64,000 nt of DNA from Erysipelotrichaceae bacterium (GTDB lineage Bacteria > Bacillota_I > Bacilli_A > Erysipelotrichales > Erysipelotrichaceae). Location: positions 1 through 64,000 of the forward strand of contig JAFRQF010000021.1 of assembly GCA_017428765.1 (NCBI GenBank). Reading direction: 5' to 3'. The translations under genes and the position numbers were made by a program. The notes beneath the pieces are model-generated. The model saw only the letters and a list, made by a program, of their open reading frames with translations. It did not search any database and was not told the origin of the DNA. Below are positions 15,375 to 23,786 of the stretch, piece after piece; the stretch's first letter is position 1; every line of letters begins with the position of its first letter.

Positions 15375-16613
15375 TTATATATATTCGATCGGCAACGCAT
15401 CAACGCTTTCTGTAATTGGAACGATGTTCTCACTCAGACAGATCACTGCTCCTCTTCCTACGGAAATCTCTTTGTTATTATCCAATACAGAGAAATTCTT
15501 AATCATGTTCTTATTGACTGATGCAGAAGATTTGATTTCGATTGGATGGATGATGCTGTCATCAAAGATCAGCAGATCGATCTCTTTCTTATCCTTGTCT
15601 CGATAATAGAATAGTGTGTCTTTGATTTCTTTCCCGGCGTTGTAATAGCTTTTGATGATCTCGCTTACCACAAATGTTTCAAAGATGTTTCCGGACATCG
15701 CACCGTTTCTGGCTTGTTCATAAGTCTTCCAACCTACCAGATAGCACATCAGTCCTGTGTCCATAAAATACAGTTTCGGTGATTTGATCATCCGCTTAAT
15801 GATATTGTTTTTATATGTATGGATCAGTCTGACGATACCGCTGACTTCAACGATTGACAGCCAGTTCTGTACCGTCTTAATATCGACGCCAACATCACTG
15901 GCAATGTCTTCATAGACAACGATCTGTCCGGACCTGGCAGCAAGTGATACCAGAAAAGATCTGAACTTTAGTTCATCCTTCAGATTGATAATCTTGCGGA
16001 TATCTCTTTCCAGGTATGTGCGAATATAATCCCGATAGAACCACTCCCAGTCTCTTTCTTCATCCAATAGTTCCGGCATCGATCCTCTGTGGATTTTCTT
16101 CCATAGATCGTCATATTTCACCAGATGATCCTTACGTTCTTTTATGTACTCATTCGTCGAAATAAAAGGCTTATTGTATTTAACTTTGAAGAATTCGCGC
16201 AGAGATAGAGAACTCATTTCCAGAATGCTCATTCTGCCAACAAGCATTGATGAAGCAGCTTCCATCAGCTTACGCGTCTGAGAACCAGTGAGAATCATCT
16301 GCCCTTTTTCAGAATTGCGATCAGCAATAAGTTTGATCGTACGGAACAGTTCTTCTGCGTATTGAACTTCATCGATGATCAAAGGGTATTCCTGATCTTT
16401 GAAGAAAAGAGGTGGATCTGTTTTTGCCAGAATCAGCATATTTTCATCATCAAGAGTAATGTAATTGAAATCAGAAAAAACATTCCGAATAACTGTTGTC
16501 TTGCCTGTCTGTCTGGCGCCGGTCACCAACACGACTTTCGTCTGATTGATCGCTTTTAATAAAACACTTTCTATTGATCTATGAAGATACACGATCAGTC
16601 TCCTTTCGTCCAA
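15375..16613 (-). CDS. AAA_14/DUF4143 ATP-binding protein
   Basis: The 412-residue protein has Walker A GARQTGKTT (residues 32-40), Walker B LIIDEVQY (about 79-86) and sensor ILTGSQTRKLME (about 106-117). The C-terminal DUF4143 nuclease-like domain carries YYRDKDKKEIDLL and HPIEIKSSASV (D...E-x-K pattern). Such proteins are common in accessory regions. Their function is not established; a role in defence or DNA handling is only suggested by the fold. It is the only gene between repeat copies E and F. The ATG at 16613 is the first in frame and lies about 80 bases below two G tracts. Confidence 0.85.
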   Translation of the reverse strand: MDERRLIVYLHRSIESVLLKAINQTKVVLVTGARQTGKTTVIRNVFSDFNYITLDDENMLILAKTDPPLFFKDQEYPLIIDEVQYAEELFRTIKLIADRNSEKGQMILTGSQTRKLMEAASSMLVGRMSILEMSSLSLREFFKVKYNKPFISTNEYIKERKDHLVKYDDLWKKIHRGSMPELLDEERDWEWFYRDYIRTYLERDIRKIINLKDELKFRSFLVSLAARSGQIVVYEDIASDVGVDIKTVQNWLSIVEVSGIVRLIHTYKNNIIKRMIKSPKLYFMDTGLMCYLVGWKTYEQARNGAMSGNIFETFVVSEIIKSYYNAGKEIKDTLFYYRDKDKKEIDLLIFDDSIIHPIEIKSSASVNKNMIKNFSVLDNNKEISVGRGAVICLSENIVPITESVDALPIEYI

Positions 16614-16695
16614 AATGGATTATAACTCCATTATAGCCGATTTCTATCACAAAATCATCGTCCATCTCTGAACTGTGATCATTAATAATACATAT

Positions 16696-16716
16696 CCCCC
16701 CCACATATCCCCCCCC
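16696..16716 (-). promoter_or_regulatory. Paired G tracts upstream of the ATPase gene
   Basis: On the minus strand a G8 tract (16716-16709), ATATGT and a G7 tract (16702-16696) lie about 83-103 bases upstream of the ATPase start. Such homopolymers are prone to slippage. In a promoter region they could vary spacing. No clear -10/-35 pair was placed around them. Confidence 0.35.
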
Positions 16717-16814
16717 ATTTTTGTGAATATACATTTTTTGTAAATATGTCATATCAATCATTCATTCGTTTGTCTGATCATGACCGATTGCTATCAAAAG
16801 CCCCTGATCATTGC

Positions 16815-16977
16815 TGTCGTAAATCTGTCGTATGAAAAAGGCACTCGTCTTTAAAAGTGCCTACGAATACTACATTACTTGAATTATCACCATCTGACTC
16901 TTAACAGAAGAGTCTGGCAGTTCGAGCCCCAAGGGAATCACCATCGAGATCAATAAGTCCGAAAGCACTTTTTTTAT
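16815..16977 (+). repeat. Repeat copy F: tRNA-Lys 3' half, right boundary of the array
   Basis: The copy has GTCGTAAATCTGTCGTATG (16816-16834), hairpin AGGCAC/GTGCCT (16839-16862), and a tRNA part with the rewritten GACTCTT-AACAG-AAGAGTC arm and a further T-arm change (GAGCCCCAAG). CCA is at 16941-16943. The terminator stem has one mismatch (AAGTCC/GCACTT) and T7. After F no further copy occurs, and the sequence becomes more GC-rich backbone. Confidence 0.85.
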
Positions 16978-17056
16978 ATGCGCCAAAAATCCTTTAAAAA
17001 GCGCAAAAAATGACAGAAGCTGTTTTTTATAAGTTATGCAAAGGTCTTATTATGTT

Positions 17057-18703
17057 CTAATTGTGTCCCGGTGACATCAACCAGTTGGAGATCTGTACGA
17101 CGATCTTGGCATAGGTCGGATATTCTTTGGCTGAGCTGTGCTGCTCGTCATCAACGGTCACCATCAGTAACTGTCCCGGTTTGACCGAAGACAGGAAGAC
17201 CGACTGGATCTCATAATTGGTGAATCCTTTTTCCTTGAAATAGAGGTCTGCCTTTTCGGCTGCTTCCTCATAGGAATCGGCAGAAGAGATCATATCGTGC
17301 AGATATTCGAACTTGTCCATCTTCACTTTCGGGATGTACGGTCCGGAAGAGACGATGTAGTTGATGACATCACCTTTGTTCTTGGTGCCGGAATCATTGG
17401 AGATGATATATCCTTCCGGTGTCATCGAGGACTGTACGGAACGCACACCGGCATGAAGTCCGTTGGCCGAGATGAAATTCAGCAGTTCGGATTCCGCTTT
17501 TCCGGAATAGTCCGGGACATTGACTCTGGTATCCGGACCGAGCGAGATCGTATAGGTGACGGCATCACCGGTCGAATACTTGCCGGTATGGTAGGAGATG
17601 ATCCTGCCGGCAGCGATGGTCTCGGAAGTCGATGTCTTGCGGTCTCCCGTCAGACCGAATCTGGAAAGATAGCTCAGGAAGACTTCTTCACTTGCCCCTT
17701 CATAGCCCGATTCCACCTTGGCCGGACCTAAGGACAGGCCGTAGTTGAATGCCTCGTCTTTGACATAGACGCCCGAACCGTGCGTAACGACACTGCCGTT
17801 GGCAACCGATGTCGAGAAGCTGTCGCGGTTGGATAAATGGGTCGGCACAAGAGAGAGATCTCTGGCCGTTTTGATGAACGCATCTTCGCTCAGACCGACA
17901 TACTGACCGGCCGAAATGACAAGTTCATTGATACATACGCCGTAGTTGAACGTCTCATCCGGCACATAGATGCCCGAGCCGTGCCATACGATGTTGCCGA
18001 AAGCGATATGCGGATCATACTGGTCACGTTTACTGTTGTGATTCGGCTTGAGATGCAAAGCTGCCGCTTTCTTCTCGAATTCCTCGACCGTAAGTCCGAT
18101 ATAATCGCCATACTTGACTTCGATCTCGGAAGGGATGACTTCCTCTTCCTTCTTTTCTTCTTCTTTCTTATCTTCTTCCTTCTTATCCTGGCGTTCTTCC
18201 TTACCGATCGAGACATAGACCTTCAAAGGCGTATCCCTTGTCACGTTGTCGGTCGGTTCGATGCGAATGACGTGGTTCTTTTCCACCGTATCGGAGACTT
18301 CTTCTATATAGGTGATGTTTGTGATGTGGAACGTCAGAGCCCAGGCCTCGATATCCGATCTATTGGTCTCAGGACCGATGAAAGGAAGGATGATCTTATT
18401 CCCCTGTCCGTTGGAGACTTTAAAGATGACGACCGATTCCTTCATCTTGCTGCCGCCGGTGATGGACTGTTCGAAGACGACATCTTTGCCGTATTCCGCA
18501 GAATCCTCATAGCTGACTTCGCAGGAATGATCTTCATCAAGTCCCGCACACCAGATATAGACATCCGAGACCGGTTTGCCGACGAAATCGGGAACGATCG
18601 TCGACTGCGGTTTGATGACGAAGTTGAACAGCAGCACACCGATGATGGCTGACAATACCACCAGCAGTACAGCCAGAAGGATGGTCACTCTTTTCAGTCT
18701 CAT
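17057..18703 (-). CDS. Membrane-anchored multi-PASTA domain protein
   Basis: The 548-residue protein has an N-terminal signal anchor (TILLAVLLVVLSAIIGVLLF, residues 7-26). About six PASTA or PASTA-like repeats follow: 36-98, 101-168, then a Lys/Glu-rich linker (172-192), 197-260, 263-328, 331-390 and 393-454. The C-terminal tail of about 90 residues is unrecognised. PASTA domains bind peptidoglycan muropeptides or beta-lactams in PknB kinases and PBPs. There is no kinase domain here, so it may be a wall sensor or scaffold. Repeats 3 and 4 share the pattern HGSGIYVPDETFNYG / HGSGVYVKDEAFNYG, suggesting internal duplication. The ribosome binding site is AAAGGAG. Confidence 0.8.
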   Translation of the reverse strand: MRLKRVTILLAVLLVVLSAIIGVLLFNFVIKPQSTIVPDFVGKPVSDVYIWCAGLDEDHSCEVSYEDSAEYGKDVVFEQSITGGSKMKESVVIFKVSNGQGNKIILPFIGPETNRSDIEAWALTFHITNITYIEEVSDTVEKNHVIRIEPTDNVTRDTPLKVYVSIGKEERQDKKEEDKKEEEKKEEEVIPSEIEVKYGDYIGLTVEEFEKKAAALHLKPNHNSKRDQYDPHIAFGNIVWHGSGIYVPDETFNYGVCINELVISAGQYVGLSEDAFIKTARDLSLVPTHLSNRDSFSTSVANGSVVTHGSGVYVKDEAFNYGLSLGPAKVESGYEGASEEVFLSYLSRFGLTGDRKTSTSETIAAGRIISYHTGKYSTGDAVTYTISLGPDTRVNVPDYSGKAESELLNFISANGLHAGVRSVQSSMTPEGYIISNDSGTKNKGDVINYIVSSGPYIPKVKMDKFEYLHDMISSADSYEEAAEKADLYFKEKGFTNYEIQSVFLSSVKPGQLLMVTVDDEQHSSAKEYPTYAKIVVQISNWLMSPGHN

Positions 18704-18769
18704 AAAAAGCTCCTTTCATGATATGTTCTGATCTTTTTTCTCATTATATTGCGAACGGCACCGGTATTC

Positions 18770-18792
18770 AAAAAGCCATCTTACGATGGCTT
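18770..18792 (-). terminator. Rho-independent terminator after the alpha/beta hydrolase
   Basis: On the minus strand AAGCCATC-GTAA-GATGGCTT is followed by TTT. It overlaps the end of the hydrolase gene and separates it from the PASTA gene. Confidence 0.7.
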
Positions 18793-19532
18793 CAGATCCT
18801 TTCTTTGATATAAGCGGTGACTGTCTTAACGACCCCTTCCCGCTCCGGTCCGTGGAAGCCGTGCTCCGCACCGTCCAATACGATGAGCTCCGCATTGGGG
18901 AAGTGTTCCATAGCCCTCTTCGTATATTCAAAGGGAACGATCGAATCTTTACTTCCGTGTATGAGAAGCACATCGCCCCTGTACTCTTCCATCATCTGAT
19001 AGATGTCGATGCTCAAAAGGTCTTCGATATAATTTCTTCCGACCTTCAGCCACAGCACTTCGATCTCTTCGGGAAGCGTTTCGTATTTCTCTGCCTCTTT
19101 CGCAGCTCTGTCCTGAAGCACATAACCCGGATACAAGCCGATCAGCGCTTTGATCTGATCTTTTCTTCTGGAAGCGACGATGGTCGAAACGAAAGCACCC
19201 TGCGACTTGCCCATCAGAAAGATATGATCGGTATCGATCCTTTCATCTTCAAGAAAATGATCCAGTACGCATTCAAGATCTCCCGCTTCGCTGAGGACCA
19301 ACATCTCGGTCGTCTTTCCATCGGACTTTGAATCATAACTGCCGCCGCAGAAGTCAAAGATGAAGGCACCGATGCCGTTTGCACTGAGATCTTGCGCAAA
19401 GTCTGTGGAACCTTCGTGTACTCCGCCCAGGCCATGGGATATGATCACAAGAGGAAAGCGGTCTTTTTCAGGCACATAAAGAAGCCCGTAGATCTTCTTT
19501 CCTCTGTTGCCGATATGAAGAGTCTCGATCAT
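18792..19532 (-). CDS. Alpha/beta hydrolase (dienelactone hydrolase/esterase-like)
   Basis: The 246-residue cytoplasmic protein shows the oxyanion region ISHGLGGVHEGSTDFAQDLS (29-48). The nucleophile elbow is GKSQGA (Ser at about 110). The catalytic Asp is in LLIHGSKDSIVPFEYT and the His is in DGAEHGFHG. It starts two bases after the fucosidase stop, so they are co-transcribed. Such an esterase could deacylate the fucosylated glycans handled by its neighbour, but this is inferred only from position. Confidence 0.82.
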   Translation of the reverse strand: MIETLHIGNRGKKIYGLLYVPEKDRFPLVIISHGLGGVHEGSTDFAQDLSANGIGAFIFDFCGGSYDSKSDGKTTEMLVLSEAGDLECVLDHFLEDERIDTDHIFLMGKSQGAFVSTIVASRRKDQIKALIGLYPGYVLQDRAAKEAEKYETLPEEIEVLWLKVGRNYIEDLLSIDIYQMMEEYRGDVLLIHGSKDSIVPFEYTKRAMEHFPNAELIVLDGAEHGFHGPEREGVVKTVTAYIKERI

Positions 19533-19534
19533 CT

Positions 19535-20818
19535 CTAGTACCAGATCTGCGGATATTTGTGGAACGGACGGTAATCCAGAGGCGTCTCGAATTCGATCTT
19601 GTAGACCGGAACGATCTCGCCATCTTCCCTTCTGACACGTTCCATCTTCACGCGGTGATCTGCCGTATATTCAAACGGGATCTCTTCGCCGGTGGAAAGC
19701 TTGGTGACTCTCACAGGCTTGGAGAAGACACCGGAGAAATACATCATCTCATCCTTCGGTGAGATCCAGTTCCACAGGTAGACACATTTCAGATCTTCGC
19801 CATAGGTGATGCCGGAGATGCCGTTGCCGCCCCTGAACCAGGAACCGGATAAGAGATTCGGATGGAGCCTGCCATAGAAACATTCGCCGTTCCTGCTTAA
19901 CCATTCGCCGACTTTCTTCAATGGTTCGATGGCATCGGCAGGGATATTGCCGTCGGGTCTCGGGCCGACATTGAGCAGAAGGTTTCCGCCGTTGCAGGCA
20001 CAGGTGTTCAGCATCCTCAGTATCCTTTCCGCCGTATAGGCATAAGGAAGGACCTGCTTCTCATCGAGATAGCCCCAGGAGATGTCATTGAAAGTCATGC
20101 AGGCTTCCCAGTCCCTGTCCATGACGCGGATCTTGCCTTCCGGCGTTCCGAAATCTTCGGGGAGTCTGGAACGGTCGTTGATGATGATGTCAGGCTGCAA
20201 GGCCCGTAAGCGCTGGTTTCGTGCCAGGGCATCCCAGGCTTCCCAGGATTCCATCGGCTGGGAGACATCGTACCAGAGGATATCGATCTTGCCGTAGTTG
20301 GTCAGAAGCTCCGTATTCAAAGCTTCGATATAGTCTAAGAACCTTCTTCTGGCATCGTTGTCATATTCGCACTTCTCGCCATCCGGATGGTGCCAGTCCA
20401 TCACGGAAGAATAAAAACCGATCTTCAGGTCATACTTGCGGCATGCCTCGACGAATTCCTTGACGATATCGCGATGGCAGCCGTAGTTGACACTGTTGTA
20501 AGGGTTGACCTTGGAATCCCACAAGGAGAAACCTTCATGGTGTCTGGTAGTCAGCACCATATACTTCATGCCGGCCTCTTTGGCCAGCTTCGCCCATTTC
20601 TCGCAGCACCCCTCTTCCGGCAGGAACTGATCGGCATACTTTTCGTATTCCTCTTTGTCGATGCCTTCCATCGACATGACCCACTCATGCCTTCCGATGA
20701 TCGAATATAAGCCATAGTGAACGAACATTCCGAATCTTGCCTGCCGCCACCAGTCCATCCTCTCATCTCTGGAATCGGCGATCATCTTTTCATAGTCTTT
20801 GCGCTTCATGTATTCCAT
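19535..20818 (-). CDS. Alpha-L-fucosidase, GH29
   Basis: The 427-residue protein carries GH29 hallmarks: FGMFVHYGLYSIIGRHEWVM (residues 29-48), MKYMVLTTRHHEGFSLWDSK (86-105), nucleophile region IDILWYDVSQ (about 178-187), and NGGNLLLNVGPRPDGNIP (about 277-294). The small C-terminal beta domain is present. No signal peptide is seen, so it acts on imported fucosylated oligosaccharides. The ribosome binding site GGAGG lies in the preceding gene's end. The cluster also encodes a protein of unknown role and two lipoproteins, but no sugar transporter is adjacent. Confidence 0.9.
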   Translation of the reverse strand: MEYMKRKDYEKMIADSRDERMDWWRQARFGMFVHYGLYSIIGRHEWVMSMEGIDKEEYEKYADQFLPEEGCCEKWAKLAKEAGMKYMVLTTRHHEGFSLWDSKVNPYNSVNYGCHRDIVKEFVEACRKYDLKIGFYSSVMDWHHPDGEKCEYDNDARRRFLDYIEALNTELLTNYGKIDILWYDVSQPMESWEAWDALARNQRLRALQPDIIINDRSRLPEDFGTPEGKIRVMDRDWEACMTFNDISWGYLDEKQVLPYAYTAERILRMLNTCACNGGNLLLNVGPRPDGNIPADAIEPLKKVGEWLSRNGECFYGRLHPNLLSGSWFRGGNGISGITYGEDLKCVYLWNWISPKDEMMYFSGVFSKPVRVTKLSTGEEIPFEYTADHRVKMERVRREDGEIVPVYKIEFETPLDYRPFHKYPQIWY

Positions 20819-20819
20819 C

Positions 20820-22214
20820 TCACAGCACCTCCGCTTCTATCTTCTGAATACATTCTGACATCTTTCCTTCGTCATTATATATTTCCATGGTAATTTCAAA
20901 GGTCTTTCCTTTGTCTTTTTCTTCAAATCGGAACACGTTGTAGAACTCATAGACCGACGTACCGATCGATTCACCATCGATCCTTTCCATCAATAGTTTG
21001 CGATCTTCTTCATATGCCTTTTCTCCGTCAGAAAAGCGATAATGGATATATTTCACTTCATGATCGATCCTGTAGGTGTTGTCATCCATTAAGACGACAT
21101 CTTCTTTTCTTAACTGCAGAGGCTTTACGATACCGCATACCGCAAAGTTTTCCATAGCCTTCACTTTGATGTGTCTCGTATCATAGATGACATCTTCGAT
21201 ATCCTTTTCGCTCAGATCGAAGACGTTCTCTTTTATCTCATTTTTCAAAAGATCGATGCGGCAGATATGAAGATCTTCCTCAAACTCTTCGATCTTTCCG
21301 ATGCGCTCATACTTTCTTCCCTTACCCAGATATGCCTCGCCGATATCGTAGCGATAGGCCTTGAAGCGGTCTTTGTCTTCCACCTGTTTCTTCTGCTGCA
21401 GATAGGCGAGCTCGGTGGCATAGGAAGTCGAGGTCGGATCGCACAGATAGACGAACATGTGGACTATCGCATCCTGATAGACGGCGATGTCATTGGACCT
21501 GTAATAGGGAAGCAGGCCCATATGGTAATACCAGGTACCAAGGTAGGCTTCCAGGTAACCGGGCAGAGTGTCATTGATGATCGCAAAGCCGTTCTCCCTG
21601 CACCAGGCGATCATGGCCTTTTTGTGACTGTCGGGATTGAAACGGACGATGGCGGCTTCCTTCCGCACTTCGATCCGGATCTGTTTTTTCGTATTTGCCA
21701 GAAGTCTTAGATCAGAGTCGTATAGGGATACATCGATCGTATAGTTTCCTTTTTCAAGGGTCTCATACGGCTGTCCGTTTTCATCCGTATAGCCGATGCC
21801 GGTATCAAAGATGCGGCCGTGTTTTATATCGGTCCCGGAAACGATGATCGCTTTGAATCGCGCATCATCATAGAAACACTTGATCGGGGCAACTTTCAAA
21901 GAGGCAGAAGGGTCGCCAAGATCTATGACCTGCAGTTCCGGAAAACCGAAGTCTTTCAGTTTTTCCTTATGCGGATCTAACTCTTCCTTATAGGAAGTCA
22001 GGCCCGCATAGCCGATAAAAACGTTCCGGTCTTTCTTTTTTGAAGAGCTGACTTTGCGGACACAGTTTCCTTCTTCATCGAATAAACTTACGCTCAGGGT
22101 CATGTCCTCTTCGATCTTTCCGGTGAGGGTTCCCCAGACGTTGAAGTCCCGCCCGTAGTCGATCAAAGGATGATCGTTAGAAGGATTTGTGATCTCTATC
22201 CTGTAATCATTCAT
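20820..22214 (-). CDS. Hypothetical protein between fucosidase and dipeptidase genes
   Basis: The 464-residue protein (starting MNDYRIEITNPSNDHP) was not recognised. The chosen ATG (22214) overlaps the preceding gene by 8 bases (ATGAATGA); a longer in-frame version would run deep into that gene. The N-terminal third is beta-rich (MTLSVSLFDEEG, YTIDVSLYDSDLR), like an immunoglobulin-type fold. The middle has aromatic stretches (AYLGTWYYHMGLLPYY, about 254-269) and the C-terminus is beta-rich again. No signal peptide or membrane segment is present. Placement immediately before the GH29 gene (no gap) suggests a carbohydrate-linked role. Confidence 0.65.
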   Translation of the reverse strand: MNDYRIEITNPSNDHPLIDYGRDFNVWGTLTGKIEEDMTLSVSLFDEEGNCVRKVSSSKKKDRNVFIGYAGLTSYKEELDPHKEKLKDFGFPELQVIDLGDPSASLKVAPIKCFYDDARFKAIIVSGTDIKHGRIFDTGIGYTDENGQPYETLEKGNYTIDVSLYDSDLRLLANTKKQIRIEVRKEAAIVRFNPDSHKKAMIAWCRENGFAIINDTLPGYLEAYLGTWYYHMGLLPYYRSNDIAVYQDAIVHMFVYLCDPTSTSYATELAYLQQKKQVEDKDRFKAYRYDIGEAYLGKGRKYERIGKIEEFEEDLHICRIDLLKNEIKENVFDLSEKDIEDVIYDTRHIKVKAMENFAVCGIVKPLQLRKEDVVLMDDNTYRIDHEVKYIHYRFSDGEKAYEEDRKLLMERIDGESIGTSVYEFYNVFRFEEKDKGKTFEITMEIYNDEGKMSECIQKIEAEVL

Positions 22215-23724
22215 CGAAGCTGTCCATCGAGACCGCAAATTCAAAGTAGGTCTGCGGATACGGTTCATTCTGTAAAGTGAAGTGCCACCACTCTTCCTCA
22301 AGCACCTTGAAGCCTTGGGCTTCCATCGCGTCTTTTAAGATCTTGCGGTTGTTCAGCTGTTCCTGACTCAGATCGGCATAGTCCGAATGGGAAACTTCCG
22401 CAAACCAGTCAAAGCCGGACCCCATATCGATATCCTTGCCGGTCTTCATATCGACCAGCGTGAGATCGACGGTGCTGCCTCTGGAGTGGGAGGAGTGTTC
22501 CGCCACATAGCCCAGGTCGAAGAGGTCTTTCTTGTCGACATCGGGATAAAAGACATCTTTCATGCGGGTGTCGTTGATCTCGGCTGCCCACTGTTTGAAG
22601 TGCTCAACGGCCCTTTGCGGACGGTAGGCGTCATAGATCTTGAGCAGATAGCCCTGTTTCTTCAATTCCTGGGCTGCCTTTTTCAAAGCGGAAGCTGCCG
22701 GCTTGGAAAGAAGGGCAAGAGGCTGTTCATAGCCGTCGATCGGTTCGCCGACAAAGTTGTAGCTTGTCGCATAGCGGATCTCCAGTAAGACTTCCGGCAC
22801 GGCTTCATGCAAAGCCACAAAGCCTGAGGCATCGTCGGTATAGACGTTATCCGGACTTAACGTCCCTTCATGTTCCTTTTCCATTTCTTTCGTATCCTTA
22901 TTCGTGACATAGTAAGCCACATCGTTTTCACTTCTTTCATCGTCAGGTGTCGAAAGTTTATTGACCAGAACGAAACCGTTCTTTAAGACGACACCGCTCT
23001 TATCCCCCTTCGGGATGTTGTACTGGATGATCTGTTTGTCTTTGCCTTGTTCATCGATGATGACCGTACATCTGCGGTAGGCTTCGATCTTGTCGAAATG
23101 ATCTTCAAGAAGGCTGTAGGCTTCTTCTTCGGTCAGACCTTCGTCATAGTGCACTTCAAATTCACTGAGCACTTCCTTTGTCCCATCCTCATAGGTCAGG
23201 GTCTCATTCTGGATCGAAGTGATGATGCCGTTTTCATCGCAAAGCAGATCCATCGAAGCCGATCCGATCTTTCTTTCCTGCCCGTAGCGGGAAGAGAGCT
23301 TACTTTGATCGACGTGGGCGGAGAGGATGTAGAAGGCATCGGTCTCTTCGATCTTTTCCAACACCAATGAATCAAGGAGCTCTTCGCTCTTTGCCCAGAC
23401 ATCTTCCTCATCATTCATGGTGACTTCCTGCGAATAGGAGGCATCTTCATGCATGGTATAAAGGAAATCCTTCTGCGCCTTTTCGATCTTATTCACGAAG
23501 CCCTTGTCATCATAATAAAAACGGACGGTCTTTTCCTTATCGTCATAGACGGAATATCCTTCTTCTTCAAAGTACGAGATATCCTTGAATCTTTCCTTCA
23601 GCTTTTCGGCGGAATTGTTTTCTTTCACCATCTGAAAGATCTCTTCTTCGCTCATTTCCTCTTTCGAGCAGCCGCTCAGGCTTACAGCCAATAAAATCAA
23701 TATAAGTATGATACGTTTCATCAT
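22207..23724 (-). CDS. Lipoprotein with VanX-like D-Ala-D-Ala dipeptidase domain (M15D)
   Basis: The start at 23724 gives a lipoprotein signal (MKRIILILILLAVSLSGCSK, lipobox LSGC). Residues 20-290 form an unrecognised N-terminal region. The C-terminal 190 residues are VanX-like. Zn ligands and catalytic residues are visible: IYDAYRPQRAVEHF, SSHSRGSTVDLTLVD (SxHxxGxxxD) and EEWWHFT (catalytic Glu-x-x-His). The enzyme cleaves D-Ala-D-Ala; being surface-anchored, it probably trims or recycles wall dipeptides. No vanA/vanH ligase genes are adjacent, so vancomycin resistance is not implied. An AGGAA ribosome binding site lies before the ATG pair. Confidence 0.85.
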   Translation of the reverse strand: MMKRIILILILLAVSLSGCSKEEMSEEEIFQMVKENNSAEKLKERFKDISYFEEEGYSVYDDKEKTVRFYYDDKGFVNKIEKAQKDFLYTMHEDASYSQEVTMNDEEDVWAKSEELLDSLVLEKIEETDAFYILSAHVDQSKLSSRYGQERKIGSASMDLLCDENGIITSIQNETLTYEDGTKEVLSEFEVHYDEGLTEEEAYSLLEDHFDKIEAYRRCTVIIDEQGKDKQIIQYNIPKGDKSGVVLKNGFVLVNKLSTPDDERSENDVAYYVTNKDTKEMEKEHEGTLSPDNVYTDDASGFVALHEAVPEVLLEIRYATSYNFVGEPIDGYEQPLALLSKPAASALKKAAQELKKQGYLLKIYDAYRPQRAVEHFKQWAAEINDTRMKDVFYPDVDKKDLFDLGYVAEHSSHSRGSTVDLTLVDMKTGKDIDMGSGFDWFAEVSHSDYADLSQEQLNNRKILKDAMEAQGFKVLEEEWWHFTLQNEPYPQTYFEFAVSMDSFDE

Positions 23725-23751
23725 TTCGTTCCTGACCTTTTCTATTATTAT

Positions 23752-23775
23752 AGAACGGGAAAAATCAGCTTTCCC
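23752..23775 (-). terminator. Intercistronic hairpin between phosphatase and VanX-like genes
   Basis: On the minus strand ACGGGAAA and TTTCCCGT form an 8-bp stem. TATAATAATAG follows directly, which could be a -10 box for the VanX-like gene. The hairpin has no long T run, so it is a weak terminator or a processing site. Confidence 0.4.
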
Positions 23776-23786
23776 GTCTGTCACTT

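Noticed and set aside
16579..16761. 60-codon minus-strand frame over the G tracts
   Set aside because: It overlaps the start of the ATPase gene in another frame and depends on the homopolymers; more likely promoter region.
926..16977. CRISPR array
   Set aside because: The repeats are 145-330 bp apart from gene-sized and irregular intervals, and no short regular spacers or cas genes occur.
17837..18652. Long plus-strand open frame opposite the PASTA gene
   Set aside because: It is a mirror of repetitive PASTA coding; its composition (long Phe/Leu/Ile runs opposite the Lys/Glu linker) is an artefact.
22207..23724. Vancomycin-resistance vanX
   Set aside because: The catalytic motifs fit, but there is no vanH, vanA or vanS/R neighbour, and the protein is a lipoprotein with a large extra domain.
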